Source: Planctomycetota bacterium
Lineage (GTDB): Bacteria > Planctomycetota > Phycisphaerae > UBA1845
Assembly (NCBI GenBank): GCA_024278775.1
Contig: JAJRSP010000219.1
Span: 1-6,713, forward strand
DNA: 6,713 nucleotides
Reading direction: 5' to 3'
The translations under genes and the position numbers were made by a program. Of this stretch, positions 1 to 5,734 are shown one piece after another. A model generated the notes under the pieces. The model was not told where the DNA came from and did no database searches. It worked only from the letters and a program-made list of their open reading frames with translations. Numbering within the stretch: the first letter of the stretch is position 1; the number at the start of each line of letters is the position of its first letter.

Positions 1-1
1 C

Positions 2-115
2 GCCGCGAGAACGCGCCGAGCGCTTTTCAAGGCCATTGGTGACGCGCTACGCTCGGTCACGCCTGACGACTGCCATGGTTTCTTCCAGGGATGCGGCTAT
101 GACGCTACACAATAA
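2..115 (+). mobile_element. IS630-family transposase, C-terminal fragment (5' end outside window)
   Basis: An open frame enters from the left edge and ends at TAA 113-115, giving 37 residues. The tail reads ALFKAIGDALRSVTPDDC, then GFFQGCGYDATQ. This resembles the end of IS630/Tc1-mariner-like DDE transposases, where the last helices carry a pattern like 'lw.aIG.aLd..tP.eC..yF...GYd'. The DDE catalytic residues lie upstream of the window, so whether the enzyme is intact cannot be judged. The bases after the stop (116-129, ending AATGCTCTA) are the likely right terminal inverted repeat, and IS630 elements insert at and duplicate the dinucleotide TA. The other end is not visible, so neither the repeat pair nor the target duplication can be confirmed. 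The family assignment rests on recall of the C-terminal pattern, not on an alignment. Confidence 0.72.
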
Positions 116-129
116 CGTAGAATGCTCTA
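116..129. repeat. Probable right terminal end of the IS630-type element, with TA target at 128-129
   Basis: This short stretch lies between the transposase stop and the last sense codon of the convergent dehydrogenase gene. It ends in ...GAATGCTCTA, which read inward is TAGAGCATTC. I recall IS630 termini of similar form, and the family uses a TA target, which would be 128-129. The inverted partner is outside the window, so this is a positional inference. Confidence 0.4.
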
Positions 130-1083
130 GCCGCTTATCTTCAGCAGGATTTTGAGATTGCGCGGGTCTCGGGCGGCGGCCATGGCCTCGGCCACGCGCT
201 CGACGGGAAAGGTCCGTGAGATCATGGATTGAACTTCGACGGCACCGCGGGTGAGCGCGTTGATCGCCTCGGGGAAGGGGCCGCACCGACTGCCAAGCAG
301 TGTCACTTCGTCGATAACGATCGGGGCCGGGTTGATCGGGCTCGGTTCGGTGTAGGTACTCTTGAGTACGATGGTACCGCGCGGGCGGACCAGGCGCATG
401 GCCAGCTCCAACCCCGCGGGCGAGCCGGTGCAATCCACGACGACGTCGTGATCCTTCCCGGCTCGTAGCTCATCCACGTGGATGCCCTGGATCCCTTTCT
501 TCTCACATCGTTCGAGCTTCTCGCGGTTGCGTCCGACGACGGTGAGCTTGCAGCCCGTGGTGGCCAGCACCTGCGCGGCGAGCAGCCCCAGGCGACCCGG
601 ACCGATCACGGTCACACGAGATCGTGCGTCCATCGGACACTGCACGAGAATCTGATAGGCGGCGGCCAGCGGCTCGACAAACACGGCTTGCTCATCAGCC
701 AGGGACTCCGGTACGGCGTGCAGATTTCGCGCGGGCACGAGGACGTAGTCGGCGAAGCAGCCGTCGCGCCCGAGGATGCCCAAGACGGTCCGGTCGCGGC
801 AGTGGGGAGATAACCCGCGTTGGCACATGTCGCACCGGCCGCAGATGCAATTGATCTCGGAGACGACGCGTTTCCCCAGCCACTCCTCCGGGCCTTGTTC
901 CACCGTACCGACCATCTCGTGCCCCAGGACCCCTCGAAAGTTCATGTAGCCGGTCTGGATATGCAGATCCGTCGCACAGATGCCGGCCTGATGAATCCGC
1001 ACGAGACACTCGTCGGCATCGGGCTTGGGTTGGGGGTGGTTCGTCTCGACACGAAGATCACCATCGAAGACTACCGCGCGCAT
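127..1083 (-). CDS. Zinc-dependent medium-chain dehydrogenase (alcohol dehydrogenase-like)
   Basis: A 318-residue MDR-superfamily oxidoreductase that probably oxidises an alcohol or polyol or reduces the matching carbonyl in the cytoplasm; the substrate cannot be read from the sequence. The N-terminal GroES-like domain has the catalytic zinc candidates Cys36 (GICATD), His55-Glu56 (GHEMVG) and Glu137 (FVEPLA). Cys81, Cys84, Cys87 and Cys95 form the structural-zinc lobe (C-x2-C-x2-C-x7-C). The Rossmann domain starts with the Gly motif GPGRLG at 161-166. At the end of beta-2 the usual acidic residue is replaced by Gly184-Arg185, which in this family tends to mean NADP(H) rather than NAD(H) (inference). 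ATG 1083 is preferred over the ATG seven codons upstream because AAAGGG (1089-1094) sits 5 bases before it and MRAVVFDG is a typical MDR start. It is short for an MDR (usually about 340-350) but complete in motifs. The stop codon coincides with the edge of the IS element. Confidence 0.9.
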   Translation of the reverse strand: MRAVVFDGDLRVETNHPQPKPDADECLVRIHQAGICATDLHIQTGYMNFRGVLGHEMVGTVEQGPEEWLGKRVVSEINCICGRCDMCQRGLSPHCRDRTVLGILGRDGCFADYVLVPARNLHAVPESLADEQAVFVEPLAAAYQILVQCPMDARSRVTVIGPGRLGLLAAQVLATTGCKLTVVGRNREKLERCEKKGIQGIHVDELRAGKDHDVVVDCTGSPAGLELAMRLVRPRGTIVLKSTYTEPSPINPAPIVIDEVTLLGSRCGPFPEAINALTRGAVEVQSMISRTFPVERVAEAMAAARDPRNLKILLKISG

Positions 1084-1088
1084 ATCAA

Positions 1089-1094
1089 CCCTTT
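1089..1094 (-). promoter_or_regulatory. Ribosome binding site of the dehydrogenase gene
   Basis: On the - strand AAAGGG lies 5 bases upstream of ATG 1083-1081. It lies inside the reading frame of the longer alternative start at 1104, so it decides for the shorter protein. Confidence 0.6.
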
Positions 1095-1199
1095 CACGAA
1101 CCAACAGCCGGACACGACACGTCCATCCCGCCCGCAGGCTACCTATCGGCTCACGCTATCCGGGCTCTTGGCCCATTTGCAGCAAAAGCAGGGGTACGA

Positions 1200-1227
1200 T
1201 TGCGTCGACGGGTGGTTCGGGGATAAT
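1200..1227 (+). promoter_or_regulatory. Possible sigma70-type promoter for the bamD-like/lptE-like/ftsH cluster
   Basis: TTGCGT (1200-1205) and GATAAT (1222-1227, five of six matches to TATAAT) are separated by 16 bases. They would start transcription near 1234, about 100 bases before the first gene. A perfect 7-bp inverted repeat, CGTCGAC (1203-1209) and GTCGACG (1238-1244), brackets the -10 element and could be an operator. The -35 match is poor, so this rests mainly on the -10 box and position. Confidence 0.35.
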
Positions 1228-1262
1228 AGCAGGGCGAGTCGACGATTCCCACTCCCTCAATC

Positions 1263-1292
1263 GTGGGCCGGATCGCCCGAGGGCGGCCCCAC
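1263..1292 (+). other. GC-rich hairpin in the presumed leader of the bamD-like gene
   Basis: GTGGGCCG (1263-1270) can pair with CGGCCCCAC (1284-1292) with one bulged C. An alternative inner stem, CGCC (1274-1277) with GGCG (1282-1285), competes with it. There is no T run after it, so it is not a standard terminator. It would lie in the 5' UTR about 45 bases before the start codon. Its function is unknown. Confidence 0.35.
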
Positions 1293-1337
1293 CGTGGGAA
1301 AGGGCACGGAGCACACGGACGAGACAGATAAATCGCT

Positions 1338-2363
1338 ATGAAGCCAATAACCAAACCTGTGTGGTGCGCTTCCATCGCGGTCATGGCGGCAACGATTGCC
1401 CCCTCCATGCTCCGGGGGCAGGAACCGCGGCTGCGCACGCTGACCTATGAGACGGGAACACGCGAATGGGTGGAGGTGGCGCCGCCCCTACCCGGCACGA
1501 ACGAGGGCGATCTCTTCCTGATTCGTGACATGCTTCGCCGTAACGATTTCCGCCGGGCGCTGGCGGCCACCGAAGCATTCATCAAGAAATACGGCCCGGG
1601 CGACGCACTCCACCCGGACGTGCTGGTGGCCAAAGCGGATGCGCTGATCGGGCGAAAAGATTTCATGGTCGCACACGAAACCCTGCAGGCGATGTTGGGG
1701 GAGTATGGAAGCACCGCGGCCACATCGGACGCGCTTCGGCTAGAGTTCGTAATCGCCGAGTCGTTCCTCTCCGGAGCCAAACGAAAACTCTGGGGCATGC
1801 CGCTTCTTTCGGGCGAGGACGTCGCCCTGCAAATCCTCGGTGAAATCTCCGCGGAATATCCCGGTAATCGTTATGCCGAGTTGGCGATCAAAACCAAGGC
1901 GGATTATCAGTTTAAGACTGGTTCGCACGCACTGGCCGAGCAGGATTATAACCGCTTGATGCGCGAATACCCCCACAGCCGCTACTACCAATATGCCATG
2001 CGGCGGGCGGCCGAATCAGCGCTGGCGAGCTTTGCCGGTGTGTGGTACGACGATGCGGCGTTGGTCGAGGCCGCTGAGCAGTTCGGTGAGTATCGCACGG
2101 CATTTCCGTCCGAAGCAAATCAAGAGGGCATCGGGCTCGTGCTGGATAGTATTCGGGAGATGCGCGCGGATAAAGAATACCTGGTCGGCCGGCAGTACGA
2201 AACAACGAACCACCTGAGCTCGGCCGCCTTTTACTACCAACTGGTGCGAGACCAATGGCCCGATTCCATAGCCGCGACGAAGGCGGCGACACGCCTGGAG
2301 TTGATGGGCGTGTTGGAGGTCGTTCCGGTGGCACCGATAGGAGAAAACCCCGGTGACTCCTAG
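1338..2363 (+). CDS. BamD-like TPR protein (outer-membrane protein assembly factor)
   Basis: A 341-residue exported TPR-type protein resembling BamD/ComL, the component of the BAM complex that helps insert beta-barrel proteins into the outer membrane. Residues 1-27 look like a signal peptide: Lys2 and Lys6, a hydrophobic stretch from about 8 to 24, and a possible cleavage after MLRG. Helix pairs typical of BamD/YfgL-type repeats follow. Examples are 60-85 (LFLIRDMLRRNDFRRALAA), 95-122, and 185-225, the last with the hallmark 'DYNRLMREYPHSRYYQYA'. The final pair is at 280-320 (AAFYYQLVRDQWPDS). The only cysteine is Cys10, inside the signal region and outside a lipobox, so the protein lacks the lipid anchor of classical BamD. 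ATG 1338 is chosen because the signal peptide follows directly; its SD is weak (ACGAGA). The C-terminus overlaps the next gene by 11 bases, so the two are probably translationally coupled. A generic TPR secretion protein is the main alternative. Confidence 0.78.
   Translation: MKPITKPVWCASIAVMAATIAPSMLRGQEPRLRTLTYETGTREWVEVAPPLPGTNEGDLFLIRDMLRRNDFRRALAATEAFIKKYGPGDALHPDVLVAKADALIGRKDFMVAHETLQAMLGEYGSTAATSDALRLEFVIAESFLSGAKRKLWGMPLLSGEDVALQILGEISAEYPGNRYAELAIKTKADYQFKTGSHALAEQDYNRLMREYPHSRYYQYAMRRAAESALASFAGVWYDDAALVEAAEQFGEYRTAFPSEANQEGIGLVLDSIREMRADKEYLVGRQYETTNHLSSAAFYYQLVRDQWPDSIAATKAATRLELMGVLEVVPVAPIGENPGDS
2339..2343 (+). promoter_or_regulatory. Ribosome binding site of the lptE-like gene
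   Basis: AGGAG lies 9 bases before GTG 2353 and inside the end of the bamD-like gene. It is the best SD near any of the candidate starts (GTG 2353, ATG 2389, GTG 2494) and is the reason for choosing the longest one. Confidence 0.65.
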
Positions 2364-3024
2364 TGTTCCCACATACGTCAAACGGCGGATGAGTGGTCGC
2401 TCTCTTCTCGAAGCACGGCTCACGGGGTCGGGGGCTCGTGTGGCCCACAGATTCGCGTCTTGCCCGGCCAAGACCGCGGGGCACCCAAGCCGAGTGCCGC
2501 ACGCACCATGGCGAACACGGGCTCGGCAGACCCGCGCCACCGCGCTCCTCCTGGCATTGGCCGCCGTATCCGCTGCTTCCGGGTGTGGTTATTCGACGAA
2601 GCGTCCCTTTCGGACCGATATTCAGACGGTTCATGTTGAAATGTTCCAATCCCGAGAGTTTCGACGCGAGTTGGAGTTTCGGCTGACCGAAGCGATTATT
2701 AAACGGATTGAGATGGACACGCCGTACCGGATTGGGTCCAAGCAGACGGCGGATGCCACGCTTTCGGGAGAGGTTCTCAGCGTAAAGAATCAGGTATTCG
2801 GTGATGATCTGAGTACCGGTCGACCACGGGAAATTGGGGCTACGGTGGTCGTGCGATTCCGTTTTCAGGACATGCGATCGGGAGAGATCCTCGCTGAGCG
2901 ACCCCGATTTGTGTATCAGACGAGTTACATTCCACCCGTGGGAGAGACATTCACGGTCAGTATGACTCGGGCCCTCGATGGCATGGCCGAACAGATCGTC
3001 GAAACAATGGAAACGGACTGGTAA
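2353..3024 (+). CDS. lptE: LptE-like LPS-assembly lipoprotein
   Basis: A 223-residue predicted lipoprotein. In characterised diderms LptE is an outer-membrane lipoprotein that plugs the LptD barrel and helps deliver lipopolysaccharide to the cell surface. The hydrophobic segment ATALLLALAAVSAAS precedes Cys78 (lipobox-like ASGC), after which the mature part starts CGYS. The mature 146 residues show the family pattern: 'CGY...P......I.TVHVEMF', an 'REFRRELEFRLTEAIIKRI' helix, a strand with 'ADATLSGEVLSVKNQVF', and alternating beta strands such as ATVVVRFRF. GTG 2353 is favoured by AGGAG nine bases upstream and by the overlap with the preceding stop (2361-2363). This gives an unusually long Arg-rich segment of about 60 residues before the hydrophobic core. 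ATG 2389 or GTG 2494 would shorten it, the latter to a normal-length signal peptide. Placement between a BamD-like gene and ftsH supports an envelope role. No lptD is in view. Confidence 0.75.
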   Translation: MTPSVPTYVKRRMSGRSLLEARLTGSGARVAHRFASCPAKTAGHPSRVPHAPWRTRARQTRATALLLALAAVSAASGCGYSTKRPFRTDIQTVHVEMFQSREFRRELEFRLTEAIIKRIEMDTPYRIGSKQTADATLSGEVLSVKNQVFGDDLSTGRPREIGATVVVRFRFQDMRSGEILAERPRFVYQTSYIPPVGETFTVSMTRALDGMAEQIVETMETDW

Positions 3025-3040
3025 GGCCTCTATGATGGTT

Positions 3041-3064
3041 GTTGCGTGATGGTGTGCATGCAAC
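3041..3064 (+). other. Stem-loop between the lptE-like gene and ftsH
   Basis: GTTGCGTG (3041-3048) pairs with CATGCAAC (3057-3064) through 8 base pairs, one of them G-U, with an 8-base loop. It sits 14 bases before the ftsH SD and has no T run. It could be an RNA-processing or translation-control element, or only chance pairing; nothing in the sequence decides. Confidence 0.35.
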
Positions 3065-3078
3065 GGGGCTGATTCAAC

Positions 3079-3083
3079 AGGAG
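3079..3083 (+). promoter_or_regulatory. Ribosome binding site of ftsH
   Basis: AGGAG lies 8 bases before ATG 3092, an optimal spacing that fixes the ftsH start. Confidence 0.75.
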
Positions 3084-3091
3084 CAGGCTAT

Positions 3092-5134
3092 ATGGCCGAT
3101 GACAACGGATCGTCGCAGCAGAAACCGACGGACCCCAAGAAAAACGGTCCACCCAATATGAAGCTATCCCGTAATGTGGTCAGTTGGATGGTTTTGTTGG
3201 GTCTGGCGATGCTTCTTGTCGCACTGCTAAGTGACTCGTTTGCCCAGTCCACGAAGATTTCGCTCAGCGAATTCGAATCGCTGATCCGCAACAAGAACAT
3301 CGCAGAGATTATTATTCGCGATGGGGAGGGTTTGCTTGAGGGGCGCAAAGCGCGCGCGGCTCAGGGCGATCAACCCAACACACCGCTCAATTTCACGGTG
3401 AATTATCCACGAGAAGCAATCGACGGTGATTTTCTACGTCGACTCAACACCGAGTTACCGGACGCGGTCATCAGAAAGGAAAACCCAAATCAGTTTCTGC
3501 TCGTGCTCGCGAGCACGCTGCCATGGATATTGATTCTCGGGTTTATCTGGTTTTTTCTGTTTCGGCAGCTCCGCGGCGCCGGGGGCGGAGCGGGGATGCT
3601 CGGCAACTTCGGGCGGTCGCGTCATCGTCTCACGCCCAAGGAGCACACGAACATCACCTTCGCGGATGTGGCCGGCATCGAGGAGGCCAAAGAAGAAGTC
3701 GAAGAAATCATCGAATTCCTCAAATCCCCCAAGAAGTTCCAGCGGCTCGGCGGGCGCATCCCGCGCGGCGTGTTGCTGGTGGGGGCACCCGGATGCGGCA
3801 AGACCCTACTCGCCAAGGCGATCGCCGGTGAGGCCGACGTGCCGTTCTTCTCGATCAGTGGTTCCGACTTCGTCGAGATGTTTGTCGGCGTCGGGGCGTC
3901 TCGTGTCCGTGATCTGTTCAAGCAGGCAAAGGAAAACTCCCCGTGTATTATCTTCCTTGATGAGATTGACGCCGTGGGTCGCAAGCGCGGTGCCGGCTTC
4001 GCCGGAGGCGGACACGACGAGCGTGAACAAACGCTCAACGCCATCCTGGTGGAAATGGACGGGTTCGAGACCAACTCTCAGGTGATCGTTTGTGCGGCCA
4101 CCAACCGCGCCGACGTGCTTGATCCGGCCTTGATTCGCCCCGGTCGGTTTGACCGGCAGGTCTATGTTTCGCTGCCGGACCTACAGGGTCGCTACGAGAT
4201 TCTCAAGGTCCACGTACGTAAGATCAAGCTCGGTCCCACCGTGGATATTCGTCGACTGGCGCGAGGCACGCCGATGTTCAGCGGTGCCGAGCTCGCGGCC
4301 ATGGTCAACGAGGCCGCACTGCTCGCGGCGCTGCACAACAAGGACTACGTCGAGCACTGCGATTTCGAGGAATCTCGCGATAAGGTTCGTTGGGGTCGGG
4401 CGAAGAAAAGCGCCTCCGTCGACGAACGTGACCGCAAGATCACCGCCTATCATGAGGCCGGTCACGCCATCATCCAAGCACTCGAGGAAGACGCCGACCC
4501 GCTTCACAAGGTGAGTATTATTCCCCGCGGAGAGGCCGGCGGTGCCACGTTTTCTCTACCCGAACGAGACCGGATGGTTTACACCAAAAGTTACCTGCTC
4601 GCGACGATGCGTGTCATGTTTGGGGGACGTATCGCGGAAGACGTGTTCTTCGACGAAATCAGCAGCGGCGCGGCGCAGGACATCAAGCATGCCACGGAAA
4701 TCGCCCGCCACATGATTCGGGATTGGGGTATGAGCCACAACGCCGGATTCATCTTCTACGGCGAAGATGAATCTAACGCCTCCATGTTCGATATGGGCGG
4801 TCGAAACTACTCAGAGAAGACGGCCGAAATGATCGACACCGAGATCAAATCGCTGATCGATACCGCCTACGCCGACGCAAAGAAGATCATCCTCGACAAC
4901 CGCGACAAGACGGAGACGATCGCCCAGGCGCTGCTCAAGTTTGAGACGGTGAGTGGTGAAGAAGTCAACGCGCTGATTCGCGGTGAAACGATCGACCGCG
5001 CTGGTGTGGCCGATCTGCTCGACCAAGCCGCCAAGGATGATCCCGTAGGCTTGGCCAGACCCGTCAAGGTGGACCCGAAGACCTCTCCCGATATCGGTGA
5101 CGGCACCTCCGGACCATTGCCGCAACCTGGCTAA
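3092..5134 (+). CDS. ftsH: ATP-dependent zinc metalloprotease FtsH
   Basis: A 680-residue membrane-anchored AAA+ protease. FtsH forms hexamers in the inner membrane, unfolds substrates with ATP and degrades misfolded membrane proteins and short-lived regulators. A hydrophilic N-terminus is followed by TM1 (about 29-47), a periplasmic domain (50-133) and TM2 (about 134-158). The AAA module has Walker A GAPGCGKT (231-238), the pore loop FVG (264-266), Walker B IIFLDE (286-291), the [18 protein letters not shown] segment (308-325) and a second region of homology with arginine fingers Arg349 and Arg352 in RPGRFDRQ. The peptidase domain has HEAGH (454-458) and the third zinc ligand Asp530 in [12 protein letters not shown]. 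All catalytic residues are present. Length is slightly above the 640-650 typical of enterobacterial FtsH, with a Pro-rich tail after 650. ATG 3092 has AGGAG 8 bases upstream. It lies 67 bases after the lptE-like stop and is probably co-transcribed. The Cys in Walker A (GCGKT rather than GTGKT) is a natural variant. Confidence 0.98.
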   Translation: MADDNGSSQQKPTDPKKNGPPNMKLSRNVVSWMVLLGLAMLLVALLSDSFAQSTKISLSEFESLIRNKNIAEIIIRDGEGLLEGRKARAAQGDQPNTPLNFTVNYPREAIDGDFLRRLNTELPDAVIRKENPNQFLLVLASTLPWILILGFIWFFLFRQLRGAGGGAGMLGNFGRSRHRLTPKEHTNITFADVAGIEEAKEEVEEIIEFLKSPKKFQRLGGRIPRGVLLVGAPGCGKTLLAKAIAGEADVPFFSISGSDFVEMFVGVGASRVRDLFKQAKENSPCIIFLDEIDAVGRKRGAGFAGGGHDEREQTLNAILVEMDGFETNSQVIVCAATNRADVLDPALIRPGRFDRQVYVSLPDLQGRYEILKVHVRKIKLGPTVDIRRLARGTPMFSGAELAAMVNEAALLAALHNKDYVEHCDFEESRDKVRWGRAKKSASVDERDRKITAYHEAGHAIIQALEEDADPLHKVSIIPRGEAGGATFSLPERDRMVYTKSYLLATMRVMFGGRIAEDVFFDEISSGAAQDIKHATEIARHMIRDWGMSHNAGFIFYGEDESNASMFDMGGRNYSEKTAEMIDTEIKSLIDTAYADAKKIILDNRDKTETIAQALLKFETVSGEEVNALIRGETIDRAGVADLLDQAAKDDPVGLARPVKVDPKTSPDIGDGTSGPLPQPG

Positions 5135-5146
5135 CACGGACTCGAT

Positions 5147-5164
5147 CCGCGTATCGCGGCTTTT
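5147..5164 (+). terminator. Possible weak intrinsic terminator after ftsH
   Basis: A perfect 5-bp stem, CCGCG (5147-5151) with CGCGG (5155-5159), has a 3-base loop TAT and is followed by CTTTTG, 12 bases after the ftsH stop. Stem and T run are both short, so termination here would be inefficient. Confidence 0.3.
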
Positions 5165-5211
5165 GCCGGTGAAGCCGGTCGGAAGCGTCCCAGACACCGG
5201 CAGATTCACCG
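5164..5211 (+). other. Two mutually exclusive inverted repeats
   Basis: TGCCGGTG (5164-5171) pairs perfectly with CACCGGCA (5195-5202). CGGTGAA (5167-5173) pairs perfectly with TTCACCG (5205-5211). The left arms overlap, so an RNA could form only one of the two at a time. The motif GCCGGT is also directly repeated at 5165-5170 and 5174-5179. No T run follows. Function is unknown. Confidence 0.35.
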
Positions 5212-5256
5212 AGTCGCTACACGTTCACTGAAAACACCCAACCATCCGTCACGCGG

Positions 5257-5334
5257 TACGCAAACGCACAAAACGGGCGAATACGTCGAAAAACCTATGG
5301 TTTCCTCACGAAACTCATTACGCGAACGCACAAA
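5257..5334. repeat. Pair of 16-base direct repeats
   Basis: TACGCAAACGCACAAA (5257-5272) and TACGCGAACGCACAAA (5319-5334) match at 15 of 16 positions and start 62 bases apart, about six helical turns. This is a possible paired binding site for a regulator or a remnant of duplication. Confidence 0.55.
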
Positions 5335-5422
5335 CTTCTTAGAACTTTAGAAAAATCCGGTCGCTAACTGTAAACGCCTCCACCGTCCGCCGATCTACCG
5401 GTAGCCAGAAGCCGAACGAGAC

Positions 5423-5460
5423 GCGACGGCTTGGCCAGCACTTCATACCAAGCCCGTCGC
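5423..5460 (+). other. 12-bp hairpin upstream of the small reading frames
   Basis: GCGACGGCTTGG (5423-5434) pairs with CCAAGCCCGTCGC (5448-5460), 12 pairs with one bulged C and a 13-base loop. It ends 40 bases before the SD of the 24-residue frame. No T run follows on the + strand, so it is more likely a leader or ncRNA structure, or an operator, than a terminator. On the - strand it lies well downstream of the CHASE2 gene stop at 5691. Confidence 0.5.
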
Positions 5461-5500
5461 TTCCGAGACTTACGTCAGTTGGGTCAGGTCGAGTTCTTTG

Positions 5501-5505
5501 GGAGG
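5501..5505 (+). promoter_or_regulatory. Ribosome binding site of the 24-residue frame
   Basis: GGAGG, within GGGAGG, lies 9 bases before ATG 5515. It is a near-consensus SD and the main reason to take the tiny frame seriously. Confidence 0.5.
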
Positions 5506-5514
5506 CGCAGGCAG

Positions 5515-5589
5515 ATGGAACTTCTTTTCTGGTTCATCGATATGATTGAGGGGTGGATTCCGCTCATCGAGCTGGGATCGGAAGGCTAA
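5515..5589 (+). CDS. Candidate small protein, 24 residues, acidic and hydrophobic
   Basis: A very short frame not recognised as any family. It starts MELLFWFIDMIEGW and ends IPLIELGSEG. It has five acidic and no basic residues, with two Trp and two Phe, and the spacing of charged and hydrophobic positions allows an amphipathic helix. Support comes from GGGAGG at optimal spacing, and from a second frame with an equally strong SD starting 16 bases after its stop. It could be a small membrane-associated peptide, a leader peptide controlling the next frame, or a chance frame. There is no homology evidence, so the call rests only on translation signals and composition. Confidence 0.35.
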   Translation: MELLFWFIDMIEGWIPLIELGSEG

Positions 5590-5591
5590 CT

Positions 5592-5596
5592 AGGAG
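5592..5596 (+). promoter_or_regulatory. Ribosome binding site of the 42-residue frame
   Basis: AGGAG lies 9 bases before ATG 5606, the same strength and spacing as at the lptE-like gene and ftsH. Confidence 0.5.
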
Positions 5597-5605
5597 TGTT
5601 CGCCG

Positions 5606-5734
5606 ATGGTTAACTTCCCACTCACCCGGATGGAAACACGAGCGGTCTGTTGGGCCGGTCGTTTGATCCCGATGCTTGCGACGGCTGTCATCACATTCCT
5701 ATCGGTGATGTCGGTGGCCGCGGCGCAAGGGTAA
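5606..5734 (+). CDS. Candidate 42-residue signal-peptide-like protein or truncated exported protein
   Basis: The frame begins MVNFPLTRMETRAVCW. A basic N-region (Arg8, Arg12, Arg19) is followed by a hydrophobic core at about 20-35 (LIPMLATAVITFLSVM) and the end SVAAAQG, where AAA before Gln is a good signal peptidase I site. The frame then stops after two more residues, so almost no mature protein would remain. AGGAG lies 9 bases before the start. It may be a genuine small single-span membrane peptide, a leader, or the surviving 5' end of a secreted-protein gene whose body was lost when the opposite-strand CHASE2 gene was brought next to it. Its last 44 bases overlap the 3' end of that gene in antisense. 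Shifting frame after 5731 does not recover a plausible mature protein. ATG 5630 (Met9) is a weaker alternative start. Confidence 0.4.
   Translation: MVNFPLTRMETRAVCWAGRLIPMLATAVITFLSVMSVAAAQG

Larger units (their letters stand above)
5135..5514. other. Intergenic region without a convincing gene, rich in inverted and direct repeats
   Basis: About 380 bases between ftsH and the first small reading frame. I see no protein-like frame with a ribosome binding site on either strand. It holds the weak terminator stem, two overlapping inverted repeats (5164-5211), an A-rich middle (about 5230-5355) with a 16-base direct repeat, the perfect palindrome CTACCGGTAG (5395-5404) and a long hairpin (5423-5460). 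The density of structure suggests regulatory DNA or a non-coding or leader RNA, but no known RNA family was recognised. Confidence 0.5.

Noticed and set aside
47..433. - strand frame of 128 codons at the left end
   Set aside because: It crosses the IS end and the dehydrogenase in another frame. The Arg/His-rich product looks like a shadow.
820..1341. + strand frame of 173 codons over the dehydrogenase start and divergent region
   Set aside because: Mostly antisense to a well-supported dehydrogenase, with no SD and no family resemblance.
1912..3063. Long - strand open frame of 383 codons across the BamD-like and LptE-like genes
   Set aside because: The product is Pro/Arg/His-rich and domain-free. 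The two + strand genes have a signal peptide, a lipobox and good starts.
3782..3805. Cysteine in the FtsH Walker A as a sign of inactivation
   Set aside because: The essential Gly, Lys and Thr of GCGKT are intact and all other ATPase and protease residues are present.
4811..5209. - strand frame of 132 codons running past the end of ftsH
   Set aside because: Antisense to the FtsH C-terminal region for most of its length, with no SD or recognisable domain.
5257..5334. CRISPR array
   Set aside because: Only two imperfect 16-base copies, with no further repeats or cas genes.
5297..5347. 16-codon + strand frame from ATG 5297
   Set aside because: No ribosome binding site and no notable composition, unlike the frames at 5515 and 5606.
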